From contig CP085832.1 in the NCBI GenBank assembly GCA_020809705.1, positions 2,728,001-2,792,000 of the forward strand: DNA of 64,000 bases. Reading direction: 5' to 3'. Source of the DNA: Calonectria ilicicola. Taxonomy: Eukaryota; Ascomycota; Sordariomycetes; Hypocreales; Nectriaceae. A program made the position numbers and the translations under genes. Positions within the stretch are counted from its first letter, which is position 1. Each line of letters begins with the position of its first letter. Positions 37,591 to 48,731 of the stretch are shown here, in pieces. The notes beneath the pieces were generated by a model that made no database searches, had not been told where the DNA came from, and worked only from the letters and a program-made list of their open reading frames with translations.

Positions 37591-38952
37591 GATGACTGGG
37601 GGATGGCAGGCGTCAGGAGATTGTGTGCCAGAATGATTTGCGGATCGTGTAGGAAGAGACGATTTTGTCTATGCAATATGGACTTGTTGGTATAAGGCGA
37701 CGAGGGTGGAAACTGGCTGATGTTATAGCAAAGTCGTCTGTGATGAGCTGGTGTCGAGATGGGCAATGTGGGAGACGGGAAACTGATGAACGGAGGTTGA
37801 TGGCGAAGGAGGTCGATCCACTTGAGCGCCTTGTCACGCGGAGTCGGATCCACCCGAGGAAATCCCGCGACACCTCTGGGAACAATCTGTGCGAGAGCAC
37901 ACCACACCTTACCAAGAATGGACCAATAAGTGAATAAATCGGTGCCTGGTGAGGTTTTCGCCCCCATTCTGTGTTCCCCGCGTCTCGCTACATCAGGTAG
38001 CCACATTTGTGTATTACCATAAGCCCGGCATCGCCGAACAAGGGCTCACACTACCAAGCAGTGCGGAACTCTCATCACGTTGCATACACATCAGGTCAGT
38101 AAGGTCCTGCACTATCTGCCCCCACAATGGCTCCATTAAACTATTCCCGACACTCCACCGCTCACAGGGATTATGTGGGGAGGCTATGGTGCTCATGTGT
38201 TAGATTGATCCAATATGGTAGTATGTAAATGTTGGATCTTCGGTCCCATCCGGAAGCCGACGTGACCCATGCTACGAATTGCTCCCTTTTGTTTATCCAT
38301 GGACCAAATTCATTACTATTCCAAGATTGCACCCTTAATTTCTTCCTTGGAAGTCCTTGATACATAAACGGCAGGTTATTATGATATATCACTTCTTTCA
38401 ATGGAGTGATTGGAATGGAAAGTGCGAAGCATGCTTGGTGTCACCCAATTTGTATCATTCCTTGGGAATTCTGTTCCGCTTGCGTCTTTTGACCTTGTCG
38501 GGTCTCTGGGAGTTTTATCATGAATCAGTGTCTGAATATTTTGGCTACAACTTTGGCTAGTAGGCATTCGTCTTGAGGAACGGATTGTGGTAATTTAGCA
38601 CTACATCTTGAGAGATTTTGACCAATTACTTGATGCACATCAATGCGCATGGTGCTCAGATCGTAGAAGTGAGCCATAGGTATTATTGTCAATACTCTCA
38701 CCTTCCACACGAACATTCTAGCGAAATATTTATCTTAACAGTCGTTGTCAAGAAGAACAAGAAAAGAAGGGTAAATATGACATACGTAATAACAATGCTG
38801 CCCAGTTTTGGCACGAAAAAGAATCGAAAAATTTGAGTGGTTTTGGCCTCACCTTATCAACAAGATGTCCTGGATAAAATGCTGAGCTGCCTGTCCCTGA
38901 ACGCCAAGCTGCACACTTGATAGAAAAAAAGAAGTCTATCTGGATGCAAGAC
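37591..38952. other. Intergenic: promoter of the I9-type gene
   Basis: A 1.36-kb gap between two minus-strand genes. Open frames in it are short, and the minus frame at 37587-38006 overlaps what should be the promoter and leader. Nothing else supported. Confidence 0.4.
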
Positions 38953-39768
38953 TCATATTCTGACAGACTCAACCACACTGTCGTGTTCGCTCCATATGTC
39001 TTTGCTTTCTTGCTCTACAGCGCGCATAGCAGCGGCTACATCTTCAAGCCTTCTGACAACATCGATAACGCCCTGGTTAACTCTCTGGAAGTATCGATCA
39101 TTGGCCTCTCGTCGTTTTCTTGCAAGTAGAATATCCACCTCAGTTTCCTCTTCCAACTTGGCACCCAACCCCTCGACGCCAGTCCCACTGCTCTCAGGTC
39201 GAGGAATGCTACCAGTACCAATGGTGCTCTTACCACCTTCAGTACCATCTGCAGCCCCAGATTTTGAGGCATCTCCAAGCGCCCCCTTCAAGTTGCGTAC
39301 CTCATCACCGGCAGCGGATGTACCGAGTTCACGCTGTCCAGTTTCAATCGCGTCGTCGGCTTCACTCCTGGCCCAGGCCTGAGCTAGTGCAATCTGTGCC
39401 ACCCTGAGATCTGCTAACTTGCGATCATGCTCAGCACCAAAAACATGGGTCCCACCCGATGCTGATAATTCTACTTCTTCCAGCTTTGCTTGCATTTCCG
39501 CCCATAGAGCGTCCGTTCTGTCTGCACTCCGTGTACTTTCGGCCGCCAGAATACCACGACCAGGCCGTTGCAAATTTGGGGAAATAACAGTGCCAGATCG
39601 GTTTGAGGGGGTACGTTCGAGAGTGCTGCGGTTCAGGCTTGGCTGACCAGTAGCCCCTGAAACTTGAGCGCCAGGAAGTGAAATATGTGATACATTGGGT
39701 GAGGGATGGAGAAACAAGGCTGGGGGTGGATCACGATGCCTGCTTTGTGGCCGAGTTGATTGTGACAT
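38953..39768 (-). CDS. Unrecognised protein, 271 residues, coiled coil at both ends of the core
   Basis: A single uninterrupted frame with normal fungal codon use. Residues 1-75 are Pro/Ser/Arg-rich and probably disordered. Residues about 85-140 (DALWAEMQAKLEEVELSASG, LADLRVAQIALAQAWARSEA) are helical. A Gly/Ser/Thr-rich linker follows, then a second helical region from about 215 to the end (ARKRREANDRYFQRVNQGVI, VVRRLEDVAAAMRAVEQESK). No enzyme motif, signal peptide or membrane segment is visible. The arrangement suggests a structural or adaptor subunit, but I do not recognise the family. It is divergent with rps23 (406 bp between starts). Confidence 0.7.
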   Translation of the reverse strand: MSQSTRPQSRHRDPPPALFLHPSPNVSHISLPGAQVSGATGQPSLNRSTLERTPSNRSGTVISPNLQRPGRGILAAESTRSADRTDALWAEMQAKLEEVELSASGGTHVFGAEHDRKLADLRVAQIALAQAWARSEADDAIETGQRELGTSAAGDEVRNLKGALGDASKSGAADGTEGGKSTIGTGSIPRPESSGTGVEGLGAKLEEETEVDILLARKRREANDRYFQRVNQGVIDVVRRLEDVAAAMRAVEQESKDIWSEHDSVVESVRI

Positions 39769-40174
39769 GGCTCTTGTAACTTGCGTCTAAGAATAATAAA
39801 CATGTGTCTGTAAACGATGCGAGTATGGCGTCTTGATTTCCGCATCATCATCGGATGTGTTACATGACTAGGGGCCATGGCTTGTGGGGACAGCAACCGG
39901 GGTGGTTCGATTAAGACCCATTATCCCACGTGATATATCAGCTGATCTCGCCAGAAATTAATTTCGCGCCCCTCTAGGGCCATCAAACCCTACGTCCAAT
40001 TTTCGTTGGCCGACTCTCCAACTTTTTGCCGTCTCCGCTAAACTTCATCACCAACCGTCGTCGCGATACACAGATAAGTCGGTAGGTGCTCCTGCAACCC
40101 ATCCCTCGTCTCGACCGAACGCATTGCTACCGTTTGTGCATCGATCGACAATTCACTGACAATTAGTAGCAAAA
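39769..40174. promoter_or_regulatory. Divergent promoter region with a telobox-like site, rps23 side
   Basis: Contains AACCCTA at 39986-39992, a match to the Tbf1-type telobox found in ribosomal protein promoters of several non-Saccharomyces fungi. A likely leader intron of rps23 follows at 40082-40166. Confidence 0.35.
40082..40166 (+). other. Probable 5' UTR intron of rps23
   Basis: Donor GTAGGT at 40082, branch-like CACTGAC near 40155 and acceptor TTAG at 40163-40166, eight bases before the start codon. Leader introns are common in fungal ribosomal protein genes. Inferred from signals only. Confidence 0.5.
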
Positions 40175-40673
40175 ATGGCTGGAGGCAAACCCCGTGGTCT
40201 TAACGCCGCGCGAAAGCTGCGAACAAACCGAAAGGACCAGAAATGGGCCGATCTCGCCTACAAGAAGCGTGCTCTGGGCACCGCTTTTAAGTCCTCTCCC
40301 TTCGGTGGTTCTTCCCACGCCAAGGGAATTGTTCTCGAGAAGGTCGGTGTTGAGGCCAAGCAGCCCAACTCCGCTATTCGAAAGTGTGTCCGTGTCCAGT
40401 TGATCAAGAACGGCAAGAAGGTCACTGCCTTCGGTACGATATCCCATAAGATCCAAGTGACGTTTAGTAAATGCTAACAAATATTATTTGACAGTCCCCA
40501 ACGACGGTTGCTTGAACTTTGTGGACGAGAACGACGAAGTCCTCCTGGCTGGTTTCGGTCGCAAGGGCAAGGCCAAGGGTGATATTCCTGGTGTGCGATT
40601 CAAGGTCGTCAAGGTCTCCGGTGTCGGTCTGCTCGCCCTGTGGAAGGAGAAGAAGGAGAAGCCCCGCTCTTAA
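40175..40673 (+). CDS. rps23: 40S ribosomal protein uS12 (Rps23)
   Basis: Small-subunit protein at the decoding centre. Exons: 40175-40433 and 40495-40673 (phase 1), 145 residues, the usual length. The start [20 protein letters not shown] and the conserved loop [14 protein letters not shown] are present; the proline of QPNSA is the residue hydroxylated by Tpa1/OGFOD1-type enzymes. The C-terminus ([14 protein letters not shown]) is canonical. It converges with coq2, 222 bp between stops. Confidence 0.98.
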
Positions 40674-40895
40674 GCGACAGTGTGGGAAGAAGGAAAAGAG
40701 GCACATTTCGGCACGAGGAGTCTAATCGGCTTGCTTGCATCGGCATTACAGGTTATGGGTCTGATAACAGGAAGCGAGGTCTGAAGGGAAAAATAGATCA
40801 AAAGTCTTCAAGATTACGAATATGCGTCTGTCATGTGATGAAATGATTGAGCAATGACATTCCCTAAAATTACAAGTATGACTGACGATCTCGTT

Positions 40896-42125
40896 TTATA
40901 CACTATTTTGGTCCATCGTCGATTCAATGCGTCCCTCTGGTTCTTGCATATACCCAATCGCATAATCAGTTGCCAGACCAAGACTGACAACACCACCTGT
41001 GATCCAGCATCCATTGACGAACCACCACCAACAATCCTTGACACTCTTCAGATTGACTCGCTTAATCATGATTCCGAGTGTGAGTAAAGCCCCTCCACAG
41101 CTTCCAATGAAGAAGGCTGGCCCGGCGCCAGCTGCGACCCCCGCTGCTGCCAAAAGGCTCACCTGGGCAAATGCAAGTCCTGTCAGAACCTGCTTCGTCT
41201 CAGCATCGTGTTTTAAAGCGATGCTCTTGATGCCAGCCTTGGCATCATCTTTGATGTCCATATGGGCGTAGATCATGTCATAAAGCACGGTCCATGCAAC
41301 GTTAGAAGCGTAGAGACAAGTTGCAGCAGCTAGTGCCGAGGAATGTGATAGAAGATCAATTCCGAGAGCTGGAAATCCCATCATAGCACCCCATGAAAAA
41401 GTCAATCCAAGAACGAACTGAGGATAGTATGTCACTCGCTTCGCAAGAGGGTAGCTGGCGACAAAAAGCAAACTTGGGACTCCATAGAAAAGACAGGGCA
41501 GAGGAAACTGGAGGAGGATTCCTAGTCCAGCCAATAGTTGAAATCCGGTGTAAACCAAACCCTTGAACGGTGTAATGGCGCCACGGGCAATTGGCCTTAA
41601 TCTAGTTCTGGAGACGTGAGGATCGAGTTTCCTATCCCAAAGATCGTTGATAGAACATCCCGCACCGCGCATGATCAAGGCTCCAGAGAAAAAAAGGAGC
41701 GAAGTGCCAATAACGGATCCTGGATTCACTATGGGTGTGACCATTGGGGCGGCCATGAGAGTTGAGAACAGACATGGAAAGAAGAGGTAATATGTTCCTG
41801 TTGGCTTATCGAGACGGACCAACTCCGCATATGGAACCCATGATGCTGGAATTACTGAAAGAATACCCGCCTTCGGCTTTTCGTATGGCGCTTGAGATAT
41901 GGAGGTTCCAGGCGTTGGTGAAGCGTCAACGAGCGGTACCAACTTCTCCTTTGCCTCGTGAAACCCTACCACGGATTGGCGGGTGGGCCATTGTTTGTTT
42001 AAAGTGCCAGGTGGTTGAATTAAAGCTGGCCGAGAAATAAGCTGCCTCTGGGTTCTCAGGGGCTTTCCAGATAGAGCTCGGCAGTGAGTCCAGGCCGAAG
42101 CCCTAGATAGAGCAGCGAGTCTCAT
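40896..42125 (-). CDS. coq2: 4-hydroxybenzoate polyprenyltransferase (Coq2)
   Basis: Mitochondrial inner-membrane enzyme that attaches the polyprenyl tail to 4-hydroxybenzoate in ubiquinone synthesis. Intronless frame, 409 residues from the ATG at 42125. A longer frame from an ATG at 42182 exists, but the shorter start leaves a better Arg/Ser-rich presequence (MRLAALSRASAWTHCRALSG). The first Asp-rich motif is in CSINDLWDRKLDPHVSRTRL and the second in VLYDMIYAHMDIKDDAKAGI; both bind Mg-diphosphate in the UbiA family. Several hydrophobic helices follow. The short C-terminal tail after the last helix is hydrophilic. Confidence 0.95.
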   Translation of the reverse strand: MRLAALSRASAWTHCRALSGKPLRTQRQLISRPALIQPPGTLNKQWPTRQSVVGFHEAKEKLVPLVDASPTPGTSISQAPYEKPKAGILSVIPASWVPYAELVRLDKPTGTYYLFFPCLFSTLMAAPMVTPIVNPGSVIGTSLLFFSGALIMRGAGCSINDLWDRKLDPHVSRTRLRPIARGAITPFKGLVYTGFQLLAGLGILLQFPLPCLFYGVPSLLFVASYPLAKRVTYYPQFVLGLTFSWGAMMGFPALGIDLLSHSSALAAATCLYASNVAWTVLYDMIYAHMDIKDDAKAGIKSIALKHDAETKQVLTGLAFAQVSLLAAAGVAAGAGPAFFIGSCGGALLTLGIMIKRVNLKSVKDCWWWFVNGCWITGGVVSLGLATDYAIGYMQEPEGRIESTMDQNSV

Positions 42126-42751
42126 TGGTGAAGCGAAATCTGTACGAGTGTGAGAATCACATCGCACAGAAAACAGAAACAACGATTCTACTCACAATTG
42201 GGTATATACCAGGCCAATTACAGACATTACGTCTCCAACATCCAATCCTCCCGCTACAAAGAATCACTAAGAGTCTAAAATCGTGCTCACCTGAACTGGG
42301 TTTGTGTTTTCTCTGCCAAGATGCCCCATGTTAGTAGTCATAGAATTTCAGTTTTGGCTAGTCACGTGCAGTATTAGTTGCTGGTTCGGTGGAGGCTTGT
42401 GGGGCGTTGATTGGCTGCGCGCTTGACATCAGCAAACGCGCTATTCCGTTGCCTTGCACCCATCAGTGAGTGGCGCGCAAACAATGTGACGGATAGCAAC
42501 AGATGCTAACATTGTTGAGAACCTTCCGACGAAATCAGTACCAACAAAGTTGGCGATTTGTTCATCTTCTTTAGAGACCACAGTTCATATTACTTACAGA
42601 TCACCGATGTTCTGCTCGTGAGGCTGCGGAGCCTCGAACTTCTGATCGAGTTATAGCACCCGTTATTAGTCAAGACACCTCGTGCCACCTTTATCGCGTT
42701 TCCCCGACACAATATCGCAAACCCCACGATGCTCGCGGGTCTGACAAGAAG
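42126..42751. promoter_or_regulatory. Divergent promoter region coq2 / JmjC gene
   Basis: A 626-bp gap between start codons facing apart. A short out-of-frame ATG at 42730 lies 22 bp upstream of the JmjC start and overlaps it as a potential upstream ORF. No other gene seen. Confidence 0.45.
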
Positions 42752-45700
42752 ATGCCGACCTCGCTACACCCCCAAGCTAAATTTGACCCTATTTCACCAG
42801 ATTTAGATTTACCTAATCTCGTCGAACGAACGCCTAACTTCAAATGGGTTCAGAGAGTTTCAAGATCACAGATTCGCAACCTTGGGCAGCTGGAGTTTGA
42901 GAAGCTGGTTTTGATTCATGTCGTGGTTGGAGGCAAACCTCTGGTAATTGAAGGCTGGGATGATGTTCTTCCGAAATGGCTCTTCAATGTCGACTGGCTG
43001 GAAAAAACATATGATAAGAAGGGCAAGTAATGATGTTCCAAACCCACCGTCTAGAACTAATGATTATCAGAGGAGAGCGTAAGGGACATCCAAACAGCTA
43101 CCGATATTCCTATGACAACTGGTCACTACTTGCGATCCATGAAGCAACTCACCAACCAGTGGACACCCCATAATTTCCGCGATGAACGCCGCCAACGACT
43201 TTACCTCAAAGATATCGATTGTCCAACCGAATGGCATGATGAATTGCAAAAAGCCATCCATCCAAACCTGTTCTATTTGAATAAAAATACAAGCCATTCC
43301 GGGAGCGAGAAAATTCACAATGGGAGCTTTCGTGAAGAAGCAACTGTTGCTCCAGCAGGGGATCTCATGTCCAGTCTGCCTGAAGAGATGCGAGCGCAGA
43401 ATCTAATGTGTTATATTGGACACGAAGGGACTTATACACCAGCCCACCGCGAGATGTGTGCATCATTAGGCCAAAACATCATGGTAGAAGCATCAGTTGA
43501 TGGCGCAGACGAAAAAGGAGGGAGTTCAATCTGGTTCATGACTGAAAGTAAGGACCGAGAAGTCGTTCGCGAATACTTCCTCTCCATGCTAGGGCATGAC
43601 ATTGAAATTGAAAAGCATTTCGCTCAAGTCAATGCTTGGAAAAAAGCCCCGTTCGATGTCTATGTTGTGGAACAAAAGGTTGGAGACTTTATCCTCATCC
43701 CACCACTGGCTGCTCACCAAGTGTGGAATCGTGGCACAAGAACAATGAAAGTTGCATGGAATCGTACAACTGCTGAGACCCTGGAACTCGCTCTCTACGA
43801 GGCACTCCCCAAGGCCAGATTAGTTTGCCGGGATGAACAATACAAGAATAAGGCAATAGTCCACTTCACACTGAAAAAATACCATCGGCAATTGCTGGAT
43901 ATGGAAGAGAATGCAGAAATGACCCAAGTCAGCTTCCTCGGGCTTGGGCAGGAGATGATGCGAAATTCTCCCCGCGCAAAACAGTTAGCGAGTGATTTCA
44001 AAAAGTTGTTTGGCCTTTTTACCGAAATCATTTTGGACGAAATGTTCGCCTTCAAGGAAAAAGACGTTGAATTTATCCCTTTCGAATCATGCATTACCTG
44101 TTCCTACTGCCGTTCAAACATCTTCAATCGATTTCTGACATGCAAACACTGCATCCGAACTCTTGCCGACGGAGAAGAGGATGCATACGACGTGTGTATG
44201 GAATGCTATGCTATGGGTCGGTCATGTGCCTGCATGTCCAATTTGCAATGGTGTGAGCAATGGTCTTGGGCTGAGTTGGTGGATAATTATGAGGATTGGC
44301 GATCGATGGTCATCAAGAATGATGGCTTTGTGGATATTAACTCTTCGCCTCAGCCTCTTGATGTCTCTAGACTCAATAGAAGAACTAAATCAGTCGCTCA
44401 GATTTGCCAGGAAGCATTGCGGCGGCGCCCCTGGAAAGATATCACGAAACAGGAGCGAGAAAATACGCCAAGTGAATCAGAACCAGATGGCGAAGAGAAA
44501 CCCAAAAAGCGCAAGCGAAAGAAAAAAAGAGGCGAGGTCCGAAGATGCCATGTCTGCGCTCACAAGGACTACAGTTACAGGGTGCACTCATGCACCAATC
44601 CTGGCTGCAGCGAGTCGTATTGTTATGGAGTCCTTTACAGAGCCTTTGACATGATGCCTCAAAAGGTACTTGAAGATGAGCAATGGCAGTGCCCAAAATG
44701 CTTAGGAATTTGCAATTGTGGATACTGCCGACGAGTCGGCAACACGAACCCTTACATGCCCAAGAACACACTCCTCGGCCATGACACGCGACCTATTGCT
44801 GATGATCGAAGTGTAGAAGCCTTAGTTGATTTTCGTGTTCACAACCTGTCATGGCTTAAGGCTGCTGGCGAAGAAAGTCGCAGTAAAGACAGCAAACGCA
44901 TGAAACGATTGAGAGAACAGGCTGACAACGCCAAAGCTCAAGACATTACAGAACAGACTGAGGCAGAGAGGACGATGCAGAAAGGGCCTCAAACCGACAA
45001 TGGTTCTCAAAGTGCTCCAGTCGCTAATATGGAGGGATATGGAGATCAAAGCCATGTACTTGAACAGGCGCCTACAGTGACAAACACCAGTGGCCCTTTT
45101 CGGTCTTTCCATGGGGACGATCCTGGCGGCATGAATGAATCTGGCGCTGCCATCGAAATGTCACAAATGGAGGATGTCGACACTTCTCTTTATCCCGATC
45201 CGTCGCCGATAATCAATCGTCAGCGCATTGGCATGGGCTACTATGAACAAGACGATACTCCAGACAAAATTTTGTTTGATCCATTCCAGGCTCCCTCCGA
45301 AGAAGCAATGCAGTTACCAGAGCCGGATATCCCAGAGTTCGTCAAAAAGTCTATCCGAGCAGCCAAAAGGAAATCAAAGCGGGATAATGAGGATCCCGAT
45401 TTCGTTGTTGGAAAAAGTCACCACAAAAAGCCTCGGTTCACATCTGAGCCAGATTTCCTCTATAGTATGGACCCTGCATTATTTGGCAGTTTCCCGATTA
45501 TTCCCAAAGAAACGATTCAAGAGCCTAATAAGAAACACGAGGAACAAGCAATGGCTCAAAATGTAAACGACACTGGTGATGCAAAGGCAATCCCTGAGAA
45601 GTCTAGAGAAAAGAAAGCGACGATGCCTCGGTATGACGCCAACGAACCATCACTCCGACATGCAAAGCCCAGAGCGTCATATGTGGAACTTGAAGACGGC

Positions 45701-46963
45701 GATTTCGATGAACCTGAGGAAGAACCAACGCAGCACATTGATGCCACCAGATCACCGCCTGCCACTGCGATAGAAGGTCGAAAAGACGCAGTTGACTTGG
45801 CTGCCAATGCAGTGCGCGCCTTATTTGGGGGGATCGGGGCTGCCAGAAATGGACATGAGCAGGCCACAACAACCAAATTGCCAGTTGAGCTGAAACCGCC
45901 AAGAAAACGCGGGCGTCCTCCTAAGAACCCGCCATCTGCGATGGTGGCTCCAACAACGAACGCATCAAATGCGGAAGCTGCCAAATCCACCCGAGTGATG
46001 AAACGTCCCAGGGGTCGTCCAAGGAGATCAGACTTGACTCAAGCCACCATCGCAAATGATATTGCTCGGGCTAGTCAGAGCGTCACCGAAATCCACGGTG
46101 AAGTTAGCCAACCTGACCCCGTAGAGTTGAATGAGGATGATGAGCATGATAAAATTGTTGAAGAGCTAGAGGCTCAACTTAGGGAAGAACTTTCTAGCGT
46201 TGTGCAATCAACCCCGAAAAATAGAAATCCCCGGCGAGGGCCTAGAAGGTCAGGTGTTACGACAATTGCTGCAGCCACTGCGGATATGGAATTGGAAGCC
46301 ATCAAAAAGGAGTCTGATGTCGCAACGTCAAATCCTGTAGACAGTCGAGCCGCTAGGGGCGCCCGCCGGTCCCAGCAATCAGAAAGAGCAGCACCAACAC
46401 CAGCCGTTCATAAGAGTGCGAGCGCTATTGGCAACACCCAACTCTTATCTATGGCTGAGCGTATGGCACTCAAAGGTAGGAGGTTTAAGATAGGCCAGCG
46501 AAAGCCTCAACGTGCCCCAACCGGCATAACAGTTGCCCTACCCAGTTCTCCTACTGTCACAGCAAAGAGGGGGGTTCTTGTTAAAGACATTCAGACCTCT
46601 CATTCAAAACTACAAATGAAGCAACAGCCCATCCAAAAATCAGATATCAGTGTGGAGTATCAGAGCCTGGATGAATCATCCTCGTCAGAGGCCAACTCAC
46701 GAAGCCCAACCCCACCGAAATCAAGGAGAGACGTTGGTCAACCAACAGTTGTGAGACTTGTCGAGTCAGACTCAGAACCAGAGACCTCTGGTAACACTTC
46801 TAATTCTGATTCTGATTCTGATAGTGACGGAGACATTCCGGCCCGAGGACGTGAAGTGGGCAGGGAAAATATCACGGGAGGTCGTGGACAAGGTCAGGCG
46901 CGTGGTAGAGGGAGAGGACGTGGGCGTGGGCGGGGACGGGGACGGGGACGGGGAAGACTGTAA
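42752..46963 (+). CDS. JmjC-domain chromatin protein with zf-4CXXC_R1 finger and AT-hooks
   Basis: Putative Fe(II)/2-oxoglutarate oxygenase acting on chromatin, about 1,387 residues. Exons: 42752-43022 and 43071-46963; the only intron needs a GC donor (GCAAGT) and an ATCAG acceptor. The JmjC core has TPAHREMCASLG (the H-x-E variant of the iron motif) near residue 214 and the distal histidine in PPLAAHQVWNRG near 311, so a full metal triad is plausible. A Cys-rich zinc module around 580-655 (CHVCAHKDYSYRVHSC, CPKCLGICNCGYCRR) matches the zf-4CXXC_R1 type. Two AT-hooks follow (KRGRPPKNP, RPRGRPRRS). The protein ends in about ten RG repeats. The domain set recalls KDM3-like proteins, but the histone substrate is unknown. 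Confidence 0.88.
46905..46957 (+). repeat. G-rich hexanucleotide-like repeat encoding an RG tail
   Basis: Tandem GGACGG / GGGCGT units at the very end of the JmjC gene, giving alternating Arg and Gly. The G-runs could also form quadruplex structures in the transcript. Confidence 0.7.
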
Positions 46964-47308
46964 GAGATACCCAAGTAGTCGATCAGGAGCGATCATAATT
47001 AAAAGTGGATGGCAATGCATCGTCGGTAAAACGCAATTCCTTTCGATATCACATATAATCAGTCATAATCCAGCCCAGTCGCTTGCAAAGTGCAAACGAC
47101 TTCTTCCCATGCCATTTCTACGCACAACAGTCCTTCGCGTTGGCAAAGGCCTAATATCCCAGTTGGGGTTCTTTGATTTCTACCATGAGTAGAGAATGAA
47201 ATGGCACAAACAGACAAGCCAATCAAATTAGACAATGGAGGGTTCTGCCGTATCAGGATCAATTCTACCAAAGCGTAAAACATCTAGTCCTGGAATAAAA
47301 GGCCTTGT
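46964..47308. other. Convergent intergenic region JmjC gene / bet4
   Basis: A 345-bp gap between stop codons. It should hold both 3' UTRs. No gene seen. Confidence 0.4.
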
Positions 47309-48731
47309 TCAGTTGGAGGGTTCAAGATTTAATCGCCGTGCCAAATCACACCATCTACCGTTACGCATAGGGTCCAGCAGTTTCAACTTTCCAAGCCATG
47401 CCGCCATCTCGAGCTGATCTCCTTCTCGCATATGGCCACTTAGTTGCCATAGAGCAGCTGTGTATTCGACAAGTGCTTCGTATATCCACTTAATTCCAAA
47501 GTAATCCTCTAGCAAATCCTTGATATCGGATATTTCTCGAAGAATGTATGCTTTGCGCTCATCCACTGTCAGATGTGGTGCAATGCTTGACGAGTTCTGC
47601 ATGTCAGTGAGGTTTAGTATTAAATATTGGTGATAAAACCAGAGGGACTGATCCTCAGGTCCTACGTTTAATGCTTCACGAATATTGTCGAGCTCTGTAT
47701 CAAGTTAGCAAAATGCACATATATACGAACCGAACAATACAAAAATTGACCTTTGTCAAGAAACTCTTTGCGGGCCTTTCCATCAGCCTTGCGTTCCTTT
47801 AATAATCGAGGAATTAACTGGCTGCGATTATGCCATGCTGAGAAATTTGAAAGATCGACATGAATCATATTTGTTGTGTACTCGAACTCGGATTCGACCA
47901 AGCTATGCTCGTCCAGCGCCAAGCTCTCCAGCTGTGTGACAACGTGGCGACGGTATCCCCAGGCATGGAAATTTCTCCGGTCTTTGGTCAACATTTTCCC
48001 CACGAGACCAAGTTCTTCCTGCCATATGCGACGGGCGACGCCAACAGTTAGCCTTAGGCTCGCCTGCCGGAGGACCCATTGCCGATAGTGCCAAATCCAA
48101 TAACATTTTGGGAACTCCATAAGGAGCGGGATAGTAAAGCTCAATTCCGCACGGATGATTTCTATGTCCTGCTGTTCGCTCTCGTTGCCATCCATGGTTG
48201 TTTCTGCATCTTTTTCAAGTGCTATACCACTCTTCCCAGCTGTCCGGAGGTTGGGGGCTTGCGGGATCTCGGTCGAGGAGAAGGGTGACGAAACGTCGGA
48301 AGAGCGTATGAGTGTGTCGGTCGCTGAAGTACTCAGCGACACCTTCGAGTGCGACAACCCAGCCGATGGTTTGGATAATAAGCCAGAGATTAGACAGCGC
48401 CTGCGGGCGTTCCATATTGTATAATATTCGGGGTTGAGACGAAGGATCTTGGACGTAAGCTGGAACGTCTCCTGGTCGTATTGACTTTTGGAAATCTACA
48501 GAAAGGGGGTTAGAGAGATGTTATACGCGTCAGAATGGCCTGGTATTAGTCGCAACCTTATTCCTAATTGTTTCCTCGGTGTGTCGATATTTCTCGATTC
48601 TTTCGTGGTCTTGTTGACGCTGCTCGTCAGTTCGGAACCGCGAGGTGCGGGCTACACCATGCTAGTAGCCTTGCATCAATCAATACTCTTCTTTCGATGG
48701 AAAGTAATATTAGTGTGCTCACGCTAGTCAT
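47309..48731 (-). CDS. bet4: Rab geranylgeranyltransferase alpha subunit (Bet4)
   Basis: Alpha subunit of the type II geranylgeranyltransferase that prenylates Rab GTPases with Bet2 and the escort protein Mrs6. Exons: 48731-48723 (ATGACTAGC, 3 codons), 48661-48557, 48495-47751 and 47694-47309; the sum is 1,245 nt, giving 414 residues with consistent phases. Five prenyltransferase-alpha repeats are visible: LNPEYYTIWNARR, EFPKCYWIWHYRQWVLRQ, RRNFHAWGYRRHVV, LSNFSAWHNRSQLIPRLL and PEDQSLWFYHQYLI. The N-terminus HGVARTSRFRTDEQRQQ is typical only if the 9-nt first exon is used. It converges with the JmjC gene. Confidence 0.92.

Noticed and set aside
45556..45990. 144-codon minus-strand frame inside the JmjC gene
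   Set aside because: Complement of coding sequence with Pro/Lys/Arg-biased codons, which leaves open antisense frames; no start context or resemblance.
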